Source: Verrucomicrobiota bacterium (lineage in GTDB: Bacteria; Verrucomicrobiota; Verrucomicrobiia; Opitutales; Opitutaceae). Taken from it: a stretch of 41,847 nucleotides of DNA. The notes under the pieces are model-generated. The model was not told the DNA's origin, made no database searches, and saw only the letters and a list, made by a program, of their open reading frames with translations. Numbering within the stretch: the first letter of the stretch is position 1; every line of letters starts with the position of its first letter. Made by a program: the position numbers and the translations under genes. Positions 8,825-16,560 of this stretch are shown one piece after another. The stretch is from positions 1 through 41,847 of the forward strand of contig JANYDX010000232.1 of NCBI GenBank assembly GCA_025363395.1, in the 5' to 3' direction.

Positions 8825-8959
8825 ATGAACCTCATTTCCGCCCTCCCCGTCGCGCTGATTCAGCTGGCACCGGCCACGCAGGTCCTCGCCCTGTTCTTTG
8901 CCGGCTGGGTCCTGACCCTGTTTCTCGTCCTCCACCTCGACGGCAACCGCGCCCGCTAG
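8825..8959 (+). CDS. Small membrane peptide, 44 aa, upstream of globin
   Basis: Too short for the ORF track. ATG at 8825 to TAG at 8959 encodes a 44-residue peptide with one strong hydrophobic helix (TQVLALFFAGWVLTLFLVL) and a short charged C-terminus (HLDGNRAR). Codons end mostly in G or C, like real genes in this window. The gene lies 31 bp before the globin start in the same orientation, so the two may be co-transcribed. I do not recognise the family. A spurious ORF cannot be excluded, but the clean membrane segment and codon use support it. Confidence 0.55.
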   Translation: MNLISALPVALIQLAPATQVLALFFAGWVLTLFLVLHLDGNRAR

Positions 8960-8990
8960 GCGCTCGATCATTCAGCCAGCCATTCCCGCC

Positions 8991-9428
8991 ATGAAGCCCC
9001 AAGAAATCTCTCGGTTAAGAGCTTCTTTTCAGAAAATCGGCCCGCTTGCCGAACCTGCAACCGCCCTATTTTATGCACGCCTGTTTGAATTGGATCCAGG
9101 GTTGCGGGAGCTTTTTCGCGGGGACTTGGGGGTGCAGGGACGCCAATTGTTACAAATGCTGGTGATGGCCGTTAACGGGATCGAGCGGATCGACGCGCTG
9201 GCCCCCGCTGCCCGCCGGCTCGGTCTCAACCAAGCCAGTCATCACCTAAGGGGGAGCCATTATGATGCCGTCGGCGAGGCGTTGCTCGGGTCGCTGGCGA
9301 AAGGACTCGGGGCCGACTTCACCCAAGAGACTCGCGCCGTGTGGGGTAAAACCTACTGGTTGCTGGCTGAAACCATGAAGGCAGGGGCGCGAGACGGTGC
9401 CGCCAAACTGAATCGGGCCGCCGCCTGA
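8991..9428 (+). CDS. Single-domain globin lacking the proximal haem His
   Basis: 145-residue protein of the bacterial haemoglobin/flavohaemoglobin globin class. Helix B motif TALFYARLFELDP includes the usual B10 Tyr (residue 28). The CD-corner region LRELFRGD, a Gln at position E7 (residue 49) and helix H (AVWGKTYWLLAETM) are present. Between E7 and the HYDAVGEALL helix the sequence aligns without gaps to Vitreoscilla haemoglobin as recalled. The F8 His position (Vitreoscilla His85) is Gln81 here; two His (84 and 85) lie one turn away. No reductase domain is fused. It may bind haem in an unusual way, bind another ligand or act as a non-haem sensor. Its location between a small membrane peptide and a large sensor kinase suggests a signalling role (inference). 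Confidence 0.85.
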   Translation: MKPQEISRLRASFQKIGPLAEPATALFYARLFELDPGLRELFRGDLGVQGRQLLQMLVMAVNGIERIDALAPAARRLGLNQASHHLRGSHYDAVGEALLGSLAKGLGADFTQETRAVWGKTYWLLAETMKAGARDGAAKLNRAAA

Positions 9429-9489
9429 GCGACCAGGCATAGCGGATTCTCATCCGGCAATTTTACTTTTGGTGGTAACCGGGGTGACG

Positions 9490-9516
9490 GGCAGCGGCGG
9501 CAAGTCCGCCGTTGCC
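9490..9516 (+). terminator. Strong hairpin between globin and hybrid kinase
   Basis: GGCAGCGGCGG and CCGCCGTTGCC form an 11-bp stem (one G-U pair) around a five-base loop. It starts 62 bp after the globin stop and is followed by a mildly T-rich stretch but no solid T run. It could be a terminator for the globin gene or a leader structure of the kinase mRNA; I cannot decide between these. Confidence 0.45.
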
Positions 9517-9551
9517 TGCACTCCGTTTGTGTTTATGCGATTTAGCCTGCG

Positions 9552-12500
9552 ATGTCCGATTACGCCCGCCTTTCCCTCTCACTTGATCGGCTGCAGGCGC
9601 GTTTGGTCGAAACCGAACGCCAGTTGGCGCAAGCCGAGGAAGCGTTACGCCAAGGCGAGGCCAGCCGCCGCGAGTCACAGGATTTTTTCACCAAATCCTT
9701 CCAGACAATTCCCGCGCTGATGATCATCACGCGGCTGTCTGACGGAGTAATGCTGGAAGCCAATGCGGGCTTTGAACGCGCCTCCGGTTACACCCGCAAC
9801 GAGATCATCGGCCGAAGCACCGTCGAGCTGAATCTCTGGGCGAACCTCAAGCAACGCGACGATTTCGTCGATCATTTGCGGAAGGAGGGCCGGGTGCGGG
9901 ATTTCGAGGGGGTTTTTCGCGATAAGAGCGGGAACGTGGTCAATCTGTTGCTCAATGGCGATCTGGTCGAAATGAACGGCACCACCTGTACCTTAACCGT
10001 CGGCGTAGATTTTGGCGAACGTCTCCGGCGGGAACAGGTGCAGAACGCGACATATCAGATTTCGCGGGCCGTGCTCGCCGGCTCTGACCTGACCACGCTT
10101 TTTGCGGAGCTGCACCGGCTCGTGGCCGGCCTCATGCCCGCAAAAAATTTCTACGTCGCGCTGCTCAATGCGGACAGCAGCATGCTCGCTTTTCCTTATT
10201 TCGTCGACGAGACAACCCAAGCGCCCACCCCCCGCCGGCCTGGATACGGTCTCACGGAGTACGTGTTGCACACGGGCAAACCTCTCCTGACCACCTCGGA
10301 CGAACTCGCCGCCGTCCTTCGCGATCAAAATCACTACCTGCCTGTGGGTCAGGCCGCAGCCCTCTGGCTGGGCGCCCCGTTGATGATCGACGGCCGAGCC
10401 ATCGGCGTCATCGCCGTTCAGGATTACCATAATTCCAGCGCCTATGGCCAGGAAGAGAAGCGCTTGCTAGTATTCGTGGCCGACCAAGCTGCGGCCGCCG
10501 TTTACCGCCGGCGCAGTGAGGCGCTCCAGCGGGAGTCCCAGGATTATTTTGCCAAATCCTTTCAAGCCAGTCCCGCCCTCACCGCCTTGATTCGGCTCGA
10601 TGACGGTCGGATCATGGAGGCGAACATCGCATTTTTGACCGCCTCCGGCTATACGCGCAATGAAGTGCTGGGCCGCACCGCCGTCGAACTCGGAGTCTGG
10701 TCCGACCCTGCCAACCGATCCACCTTCATGGATCGTCTGCGAGAAGCGGGGGCCGTGCGCGATTACGAAGCCGTCTTTTATACAAAGCGCCGCGAGCCCC
10801 GCTATGTCTCGCTGAATTCCGATATCCTCGAACTCGAAGGCCAGCGCTGCATGCTGATCACCGCCATCGATCGCACGGAGCGCCGCCGGCGGGAACAGGT
10901 GCAGGACGCGACCTACCAAATTTCGCGCGTGCTGCTCACAGGAGGAGATCTGCCGGCACTATTTGCGGAGGTCCACCGCCTCATTGCCAATCTGATGCCG
11001 GCGCGCAATTTTTATGTGGCGCTGCTCAGTCCCGACGACTCGCTGGTGAACTTTCCTTACTTCGTCGACGAATACGTGCCGGAAGTCCCCTCCCGGGCGC
11101 CCTCAAATCGTTTCACCGAGCACATCCTCCGCACCGGCCGGGCCCAACTCGTCAGTGCTGATGAACTTTCCGCTATCCTCACCGCGAACGGACCTTTTCA
11201 AGCTCTGGAAAAGCCCGCGGCAGTGCGGTTGGGCGCTCCGTTGCTGATCGACGGGCGCGCGCGGGGCGTCATCGGTTTGCAGGACTATGACGATCCGCTC
11301 GCCTACGGCGAAGAGGCGCTGCAGTTGCTCACCTTCGTCGCCGGTCAGGCAGCCGCCGCCGTGCAGCGCCGCCAAGCCGAAGAGGCCCTCGCCCGGGCCG
11401 AGAAACAATACCGCGGCATCTTTGAACATGCGCTTGAGGGGCTCTTCCAGTCCCGTCCGGACGGTCATTTTGAACGGGTTAATCCCGCCCTCGCCCATAT
11501 TTTGGGCTACAATTCCCCTTCAGAACTTATCGTCGCCATCAACGACATTGGCCGGCAGCTGTACGCCGATCCCGGTCGCCGAAACGAGTTCATGCACCTC
11601 ATCCAGGCCTCTGATGAAGTCACGGATTTTGAATCCGAAGTGGTCCGACGCGATGGCAGCCGGCTGTGGATTTCGGAATCGGTGCGGGTGTTTCGCAACG
11701 CCAAGGGCGACCCCATCATGTTTGAAGGCGTGGCCATCGACATCACAGCCCGGCGCGAAACCGCTCGCGCCTTGCAGGCAGCCAAAGACACCGCCGACGC
11801 CGCGAACCGCGCCAAATCCCAGTTCCTCGCCAGCATGAGCCACGAGCTGCGAACTCCACTGAACGGCATTCTGGGCTATACTCAGATCCTGCGCCGTGAT
11901 CCGGCGTTGACCGACAAACAGAGCGACGGCCTCAGTATCATTCACCAATCGGCCGACCATCTTCTGGCGGTGATCAACGACGTGCTGGACCTCGCAAAAA
12001 TCGAAGCGCGCAAACTTGAACTGCACCCGGCGGAATTCGATCTGCACGAATTTGTGGACGGCGTGCAGGCCTTTTTCCAACCGCGCGCCCGCGAGAAAAA
12101 CCTCCTGTTGGAAACCGCGTTCTCGCCCGATTTGCCCCGGGTCGTGATCGGTGACGCCCAGCGGCTGCGCCAGGTCGCCTACAATCTGCTGAGCAACGCC
12201 GTAAAATTCACCGGTCGCGGCGGGGTGGTTTTCTCGGCAGAAAAGCTCGGCGAAAAAATCCGCTTCTCCGTCAGCGACACCGGACCGGGCATCGCGCCGG
12301 AAGATCAGTTGCGGTTGTTCGAGCCGTTTTCCCAGATCGGCGATCATCAACGGCATGCTGAAGGTACTGGCCTCGGTCTCAATGTAAGCCGTGGCATTGT
12401 GGAACAGATGGGCGGCCGCCTCCTCCTGGAAAGCCGGTCTGGCTGGGGCAGCCGTTTCTGGTTTGAAGTGCCCCTGCCCGCGGCAGCTGAAGACACCATT

Positions 12501-13187
12501 CTGGCCCCGGCCATTGTGCCCCGCCGCATCAGTGGCTATGCCGGCATTAGACGTCATGTACTCATTGCCGACGATCATCCCGCCAATCGCAGCCTGCTGG
12601 TGGACTTGCTCTCACCCTTGGGTTTCGACGTTTCCACCGCTGTGGACGGGCTGGAAGTCGTCGCCCGGGCCAAGGAACACCGTCCCGATATTGTCTTGCT
12701 GGATTTGCGCATGCCCCGGATGGACGGGTTCACCGCCGCCCGAACCATTCGCGAGATTTATCCCCAGGACGGCCCGCTGATCGTGGGCATATCGGCCAGC
12801 GCATTTCTTCCCGACCGGCAGGACTGCCTCAATGCCGGGTGCACCGAGTTCCTGCCCAAGCCTTTTCGCGAGGAGCAGTTACTCGGCATTCTCGAGCGTC
12901 AGCTCAGTTTGCAATGGCACTACATCGAGGTCTCGGCCGTCAACTCCACCTCGCCTTTCCCCAATGAACAAAATGCACCCGATTCTGCCGATGCCGAGGT
13001 GCTCTTTGACCTCGCCAGCAAAGGCGACGTTCTGGGCGTTCGCACCTACGCGCTGAAGCTCGCCGAACAGGACGCCCGCCTGGGACCATTTGCCCAGCAC
13101 ATCACAGACTTGGCGGCCCGTTTTAAAATGAAAGCCATCCGCCAGTTTGTCGCTCACTACCTTCCCCCTGAAAATTCGGAAATCTAA
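9552..13187 (+). CDS. Hybrid sensor histidine kinase with duplicated PAS-GAF unit (PAS-GAF-PAS-GAF-PAS-HisKA-HATPase-REC)
   Basis: 1211-residue soluble sensor kinase; no membrane segment is visible. A short coiled coil (~8-45) is followed by PAS1 (~45-155), GAF1 (~170-320), PAS2 (~330-445), GAF2 (~460-610) and PAS3 (~625-745). HisKA follows (FLASMSHELRTPLNGILGY, His 764), then HATPase_c (NLLSNAVKFTG; SDTGPGIAP; GTGLGLNVS) and a receiver (LIADDHPANRS, Asp 1051 in VLLDLRMPRMDG). A ~70-residue helical tail ends the protein. The two PAS-GAF units are clearly duplicated: EQVQNATYQISRAV recurs as EQVQDATYQISRVL, and KNFYVALL as RNFYVALL, offset 287 codons. The signal is unknown. The next kinase gene begins 2 nt downstream, so the two are translated from one mRNA and may form a phosphorelay. 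Confidence 0.95.
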   Translation: MSDYARLSLSLDRLQARLVETERQLAQAEEALRQGEASRRESQDFFTKSFQTIPALMIITRLSDGVMLEANAGFERASGYTRNEIIGRSTVELNLWANLKQRDDFVDHLRKEGRVRDFEGVFRDKSGNVVNLLLNGDLVEMNGTTCTLTVGVDFGERLRREQVQNATYQISRAVLAGSDLTTLFAELHRLVAGLMPAKNFYVALLNADSSMLAFPYFVDETTQAPTPRRPGYGLTEYVLHTGKPLLTTSDELAAVLRDQNHYLPVGQAAALWLGAPLMIDGRAIGVIAVQDYHNSSAYGQEEKRLLVFVADQAAAAVYRRRSEALQRESQDYFAKSFQASPALTALIRLDDGRIMEANIAFLTASGYTRNEVLGRTAVELGVWSDPANRSTFMDRLREAGAVRDYEAVFYTKRREPRYVSLNSDILELEGQRCMLITAIDRTERRRREQVQDATYQISRVLLTGGDLPALFAEVHRLIANLMPARNFYVALLSPDDSLVNFPYFVDEYVPEVPSRAPSNRFTEHILRTGRAQLVSADELSAILTANGPFQALEKPAAVRLGAPLLIDGRARGVIGLQDYDDPLAYGEEALQLLTFVAGQAAAAVQRRQAEEALARAEKQYRGIFEHALEGLFQSRPDGHFERVNPALAHILGYNSPSELIVAINDIGRQLYADPGRRNEFMHLIQASDEVTDFESEVVRRDGSRLWISESVRVFRNAKGDPIMFEGVAIDITARRETARALQAAKDTADAANRAKSQFLASMSHELRTPLNGILGYTQILRRDPALTDKQSDGLSIIHQSADHLLAVINDVLDLAKIEARKLELHPAEFDLHEFVDGVQAFFQPRAREKNLLLETAFSPDLPRVVIGDAQRLRQVAYNLLSNAVKFTGRGGVVFSAEKLGEKIRFSVSDTGPGIAPEDQLRLFEPFSQIGDHQRHAEGTGLGLNVSRGIVEQMGGRLLLESRSGWGSRFWFEVPLPAAAEDTILAPAIVPRRISGYAGIRRHVLIADDHPANRSLLVDLLSPLGFDVSTAVDGLEVVARAKEHRPDIVLLDLRMPRMDGFTAARTIREIYPQDGPLIVGISASAFLPDRQDCLNAGCTEFLPKPFREEQLLGILERQLSLQWHYIEVSAVNSTSPFPNEQNAPDSADAEVLFDLASKGDVLGVRTYALKLAEQDARLGPFAQHITDLAARFKMKAIRQFVAHYLPPENSEI

Positions 13188-13189
13188 AC

Positions 13190-14269
13190 ATGTCCTCCAC
13201 CATTCTCATCGTCGATGATACGCCCGCCAATCTGAGTGTCCTCGTGGACACCCTTTCTGAAACCGGCTATAAATTGATGGTCGCGGAGGACGGGGAGGAC
13301 GCTCTCGCCCAAACGGCGCGAGCCCAGCCGGACCTCGTCCTCCTCGATGTCATGATGCCGGGCGTCGACGGCTTTGAAACCTTCCGCCGGCTGAAAGCCC
13401 AACCCACCACGCGGGACATTCCGGTGATTTTCATGACCGCTCTGACTGACACCGCGGAAAAAGTCCGGGCCTTTAGTGCCGGCGCGGTAGACTACATCAC
13501 AAAGCCGATCCAGCACGAGGAGGCCCTCGCGCGCATCAGCACTCATCTGACCATCCGCCGGCTGCGCCACGAATTGCAACAGCAGCTGGCGCTCAAGGAA
13601 CGCTTTATGCGGATCGCCGGCCACGATCTGCGCAATCCCCTTTGTCTGATTCTCATGTCGGGTGAGCTCGTGCGTCGCAAAGGCGCCACGCCCGCGGTCG
13701 CCGAATACTTGGAAAGCATCCACTCCTCGGCCCAGCAAATGCGCCGCATCATCGATACGTTTCTGAATATTCGCAAACCCGGCGACGCCCATAAGGGGCC
13801 CATGGATCGCACCGACCTGAACTTGGTCGCCGCGGCAGTCGCCGCGCAAAATGAACCCGCGATCGAGCGCAAAAACCTTCTGCTCACGCTGGAGCTCACG
13901 GAAAATCTGCCGCTGGCCAAGGCAGAAGCGGGAAATATCTACCAAGCGCTGAGCAACTACGTTAGCAATGCGATCAAGTTTCATCCTCCTGGTGGACGCA
14001 TCATCGTGCGCACCCGCCGGTCCGAAGCCCGGCTCCGGGCCGAAGTGCACGACGGCGGACCAGGCGTCGCCGCTCACGAACGCTCCAAGCTCTTTGGCGA
14101 ATACTCCCGGTTCTCCACGCCCACCACGGGAGGTGAAGATAGCACCGGACTCGGCCTTTCCATCGTGAAACAGCTAATCGAATCCGAACAAGGAATCGTC
14201 GGAGCGGATTTTCCTCCCGAAGGCGGTTCGATTTTTTGGTTCGAGGTCCCCGTGGTTCCCGGAACCTAG
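13190..14269 (+). CDS. Response-regulator/histidine-kinase fusion (REC-HisKA-HATPase)
   Basis: 359-residue cytoplasmic protein with an N-terminal receiver (LIVDDTPANLSVL; Asp 53 in VLLDVMMPGVDGF; Lys in YITKP) followed directly by a kinase core. The H-box is FMRIAGHDLRNPLCLIL (His 145), then the N-box NYVSNAIKFHPPGG and G-boxes (DGGPGVAAHE; GLGLSIVKQL). The receiver-first layout means its kinase activity is probably switched by phosphorylation from another kinase. The hybrid kinase 2 nt upstream is the obvious candidate. A short inverted repeat (CCGGAA-N5-TTCCGG) overlaps the stop codon and may help end transcription. The gene converges with a DUF5069 gene. Confidence 0.94.
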   Translation: MSSTILIVDDTPANLSVLVDTLSETGYKLMVAEDGEDALAQTARAQPDLVLLDVMMPGVDGFETFRRLKAQPTTRDIPVIFMTALTDTAEKVRAFSAGAVDYITKPIQHEEALARISTHLTIRRLRHELQQQLALKERFMRIAGHDLRNPLCLILMSGELVRRKGATPAVAEYLESIHSSAQQMRRIIDTFLNIRKPGDAHKGPMDRTDLNLVAAAVAAQNEPAIERKNLLLTLELTENLPLAKAEAGNIYQALSNYVSNAIKFHPPGGRIIVRTRRSEARLRAEVHDGGPGVAAHERSKLFGEYSRFSTPTTGGEDSTGLGLSIVKQLIESEQGIVGADFPPEGGSIFWFEVPVVPGT

Positions 14270-14284
14270 TTCCGGTCAACCGGC

Positions 14285-14851
14285 TCAGTCGATCCGGCCC
14301 TCATCGAAATCGATCATGTCCACCACGCTCTTGATGTCGTCGATGCGATCAGCACAGCCCATCACGGTCAGTGATTCGAGCAAAAAACCGCGGCCGCTTA
14401 CTGTCAGGCCTTTTTGCACCAGATTGCGATTCCAGGCGGCAGCACGGACATCGGCAGGCAGCAGATTTTTCAATTTTGCTTCGATTTCCTCCTCGGTCGT
14501 CGATTCGAAGACGATTTTTTCGACGGCCGCCGGCTCAATGCCCAGATGCTGGCTCAGAAACCGGTCGAGCCCGCGCTTGTAGTTTTTCGCATAACTCGGG
14601 GGCAGTGCACCGTGCTGTTTCACGTACCGGCATTTCGCCAGGAAGCGCGGAAAATAAAGCAATCCCGTCGCTGCATGTGGCAGGTAAGGTGAAGGCAGGC
14701 AGGTAAGCACGTCGCCGGTGGAACCGGGGATGGGTTTCGAAGGCATGACAGCCGTCAGCCAACGCGGATTTACCCGGCTGGCAAGCGTGACCGGACTCGC
14801 CAAACGAGCGTGGTGCGGTATTTCTGCGTTGTTGCCCGCGATCAAACTCAC
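14285..14851 (-). CDS. DUF5069-like conserved hypothetical protein
   Basis: 188-residue cytoplasmic protein of unknown function. The central segment PHAATGLLYFPRFLAKCRY resembles the DUF5069 signature, in which a conserved block ('GxxxLPRxLDKxRA') precedes short helices and a GI..I..I segment. Here the corresponding helical part is RGLDRFLSQHLGIEPAAVEK. A second methionine (MPSKPIPGSTGD; start at 14746) would remove 35 residues that look unstructured and may be the true start. No catalytic motif is evident. The gene diverges from serA with ~30 bp between longest starts, or ~136 bp if the shorter start is used. Shared regulation with serine synthesis is possible but unproven. Confidence 0.65.
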   Translation of the reverse strand: MSLIAGNNAEIPHHARLASPVTLASRVNPRWLTAVMPSKPIPGSTGDVLTCLPSPYLPHAATGLLYFPRFLAKCRYVKQHGALPPSYAKNYKRGLDRFLSQHLGIEPAAVEKIVFESTTEEEIEAKLKNLLPADVRAAAWNRNLVQKGLTVSGRGFLLESLTVMGCADRIDDIKSVVDMIDFDEGRID

Positions 14852-14882
14852 CGGCAGCTAAAATCAACGCGGCCCTCGAACC

Positions 14883-16118
14883 ATGCAGAAACTTTCCTTC
14901 GACAAACGCCGGATCAAATTCCTCTTTCTGGAAGGGATCCACGCCAATGCGTCCGATTCACTCGCTCGCGACGGTTACTCCGCCGTCCGCAACCTGGCGA
15001 AATCGCTCACCGGTGATGCCCTCAAGACCGCGCTGAAGGACGTTCACTTTCTGGGCATCAGGTCGCGCACCGAGATCACGGAGGAAATGCTCGCCGCCGC
15101 TCCAAAACTCACGGCCATCGGCTGCTTCTGCATCGGGACCAATCAGGTGAACCTCGCCGCGGCCGCGGCTCGAGGCATCCCGGTTTTTAACGCGCCCTAT
15201 TCCAACACCCGCAGCGTGGCCGAGCTGGTGTTGGGAGAAATCATCATGCTGCTTCGCGGTATTCCGGGCAAAAACGCTCTCGTCCACCGCGGCGGCTGGA
15301 CCAAAAGCGCCGAGGGCAGTGTCGAGGTGCGCGGTAAAACGCTCGGTATCGTCGGCTATGGCCACATTGGAACCCAGATCGGAATTCTCGCCGAGCAGCT
15401 CGGCATGCGCGTCCTCTTCCACGACATTTCCGGCAAGCTGCCCCTCGGAAACGCCCGCGCGATGCCCACGCTTGCCGCTCTGCTTCCGGAGAGCGACGTG
15501 GTTACTCTGCACGTGCCCGAGACACTCCAGACAAAAAATCTCATCGGCCCCGAACAGCTGGCGAAAATGAAAAAAGGCGCGCACCTGATCAACGCCGCCC
15601 GGGGCACTGTCGTCGAGATCGAGGCCCTGGCCGACGCGCTTGCCAGCCAGCATCTCGCCGGCGCCGCGATTGATGTTTTTCCCGTGGAGCCAAAGGGCAA
15701 TGACGAGGAATTTCTCTCCCCCCTGCGAAAGTTCGACAACGTCATCCTCACTCCGCATATCGGTGGCTCGACGGTTGAGGCGCAGGCCAACATCGGAACG
15801 GAAGTCGCCGACAAACTCATCCTTTACTCGAACAACGGTTCCACCGTCACCGCCGTCAATTTCCCCGAGGTCACCTTGCCGGAACATGCCGGCACCGGCA
15901 AAAGCCGTCTGCTTCACATCCACCGGAATGTCCCTGGCGTGCTCGCGAGCATCAACGAACGTTTCAGCAAACACGCCATCAACATTTCGGCGCAATATCT
16001 GCAGACGAACGCCTCCATCGGCTACTGCGTGATGGATGTCGATGCAGCGGCAAGCGCCATCGCCATCGACGAGATCCAGAACGTGCCCGGCACCCTCCGC
16101 ACGCGCTTGCTTTACTGA
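14883..16118 (+). CDS. serA: D-3-phosphoglycerate dehydrogenase
   Basis: Catalyses NAD-dependent oxidation of 3-phosphoglycerate, the first step of serine synthesis, in the cytoplasm. The 411 residues match the short, E. coli-type enzyme. A substrate domain (FLEGIHANASDSL; GCFCIGTNQVNL; NAPYSNTRSVAELV) encloses the nucleotide fold GIVGYGHIGTQIGILAEQLG. The catalytic Arg is in INAARGTVVE, the Glu in IDVFPVEP and the His in LTPHIGGST. A C-terminal ACT domain (LLHIHRNVPGVLASINERFS) implies serine feedback control. The gene stands alone, diverging from the DUF5069 gene. It is followed by a hairpin shared with the convergent glutaredoxin gene. Confidence 0.95.
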   Translation: MQKLSFDKRRIKFLFLEGIHANASDSLARDGYSAVRNLAKSLTGDALKTALKDVHFLGIRSRTEITEEMLAAAPKLTAIGCFCIGTNQVNLAAAAARGIPVFNAPYSNTRSVAELVLGEIIMLLRGIPGKNALVHRGGWTKSAEGSVEVRGKTLGIVGYGHIGTQIGILAEQLGMRVLFHDISGKLPLGNARAMPTLAALLPESDVVTLHVPETLQTKNLIGPEQLAKMKKGAHLINAARGTVVEIEALADALASQHLAGAAIDVFPVEPKGNDEEFLSPLRKFDNVILTPHIGGSTVEAQANIGTEVADKLILYSNNGSTVTAVNFPEVTLPEHAGTGKSRLLHIHRNVPGVLASINERFSKHAINISAQYLQTNASIGYCVMDVDAAASAIAIDEIQNVPGTLRTRLLY

Positions 16119-16126
16119 ACCAGGAC

Positions 16127-16157
16127 AAAAAAAGACCGGAAGCCAGGGCTTCCGGTC
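16127..16157 (-). terminator. Rho-independent terminator between serA and glutaredoxin gene
   Basis: GACCGGAAGC and GCTTCCGGTC form a perfect 10-bp stem with a four-base loop. On the minus strand the stem is followed by seven T, so it is a standard terminator for the glutaredoxin gene. The plus-strand side is followed by GGGAGAAAAA, so it may also stop serA transcripts, less efficiently. Confidence 0.8.
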
Positions 16158-16184
16158 GGGAGAAAAATGATCTGGTCGAGTGGC

Positions 16185-16520
16185 TCAGAAGAAACGCACG
16201 GGCTTTGCCGCCATGCGTTCATGCTCCTCGGCGGAGCAGCCGGCGTTGGTCGCTGCCGCAATCTTCGCGGCGCTGGCCTTCACCAGGTTGTTGGCCAGAA
16301 GATAATTTTCGACCTCTTCACCGGAAATATCGGCCAGCATGACACCGTCGATCTCCACGCAAGGTGAAAGGGACTGGCCGGACTTGCGGACCATTTCCTC
16401 GTAGTTGGCGCGGTGGTTGATGATGTCGATATCTTCAAACGCCAGCTTGTACTTGCCCATGATGGCGCGGACGCCATTGGACCATCCACAGTGCGGTTTC
16501 AGATAGGCTTTAATATTCAT
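16185..16520 (-). CDS. Monothiol glutaredoxin-like protein (CGWS)
   Basis: 111-residue thioredoxin-fold protein. The active-site motif is KPHCGWSNGVR, a one-cysteine CGWS form related to the CGFS of monothiol glutaredoxins rather than the CPYC dithiol form. The cis-Pro motif is SLSPCVEIDGVML, and DISGEEVENYLL is the usual C-terminal glutathione-binding segment. CGFS glutaredoxins carry iron-sulfur clusters with glutathione; whether this variant does so is inference. After residue ~80 there is an extra ~30-residue tail with one Cys (TNAGCSAEEHERM). The gene diverges from the DUF2891 gene. Confidence 0.82.
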   Translation of the reverse strand: MNIKAYLKPHCGWSNGVRAIMGKYKLAFEDIDIINHRANYEEMVRKSGQSLSPCVEIDGVMLADISGEEVENYLLANNLVKASAAKIAAATNAGCSAEEHERMAAKPVRFF

Positions 16521-16560
16521 GTGAGTGCAATTTTAGGTAACTTAACCTGCGGCACAACTT

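Noticed and set aside
11520-12578. 352-aa ORF antisense to the hybrid kinase
   Set aside because: Shadow of the kinase core on the opposite strand.
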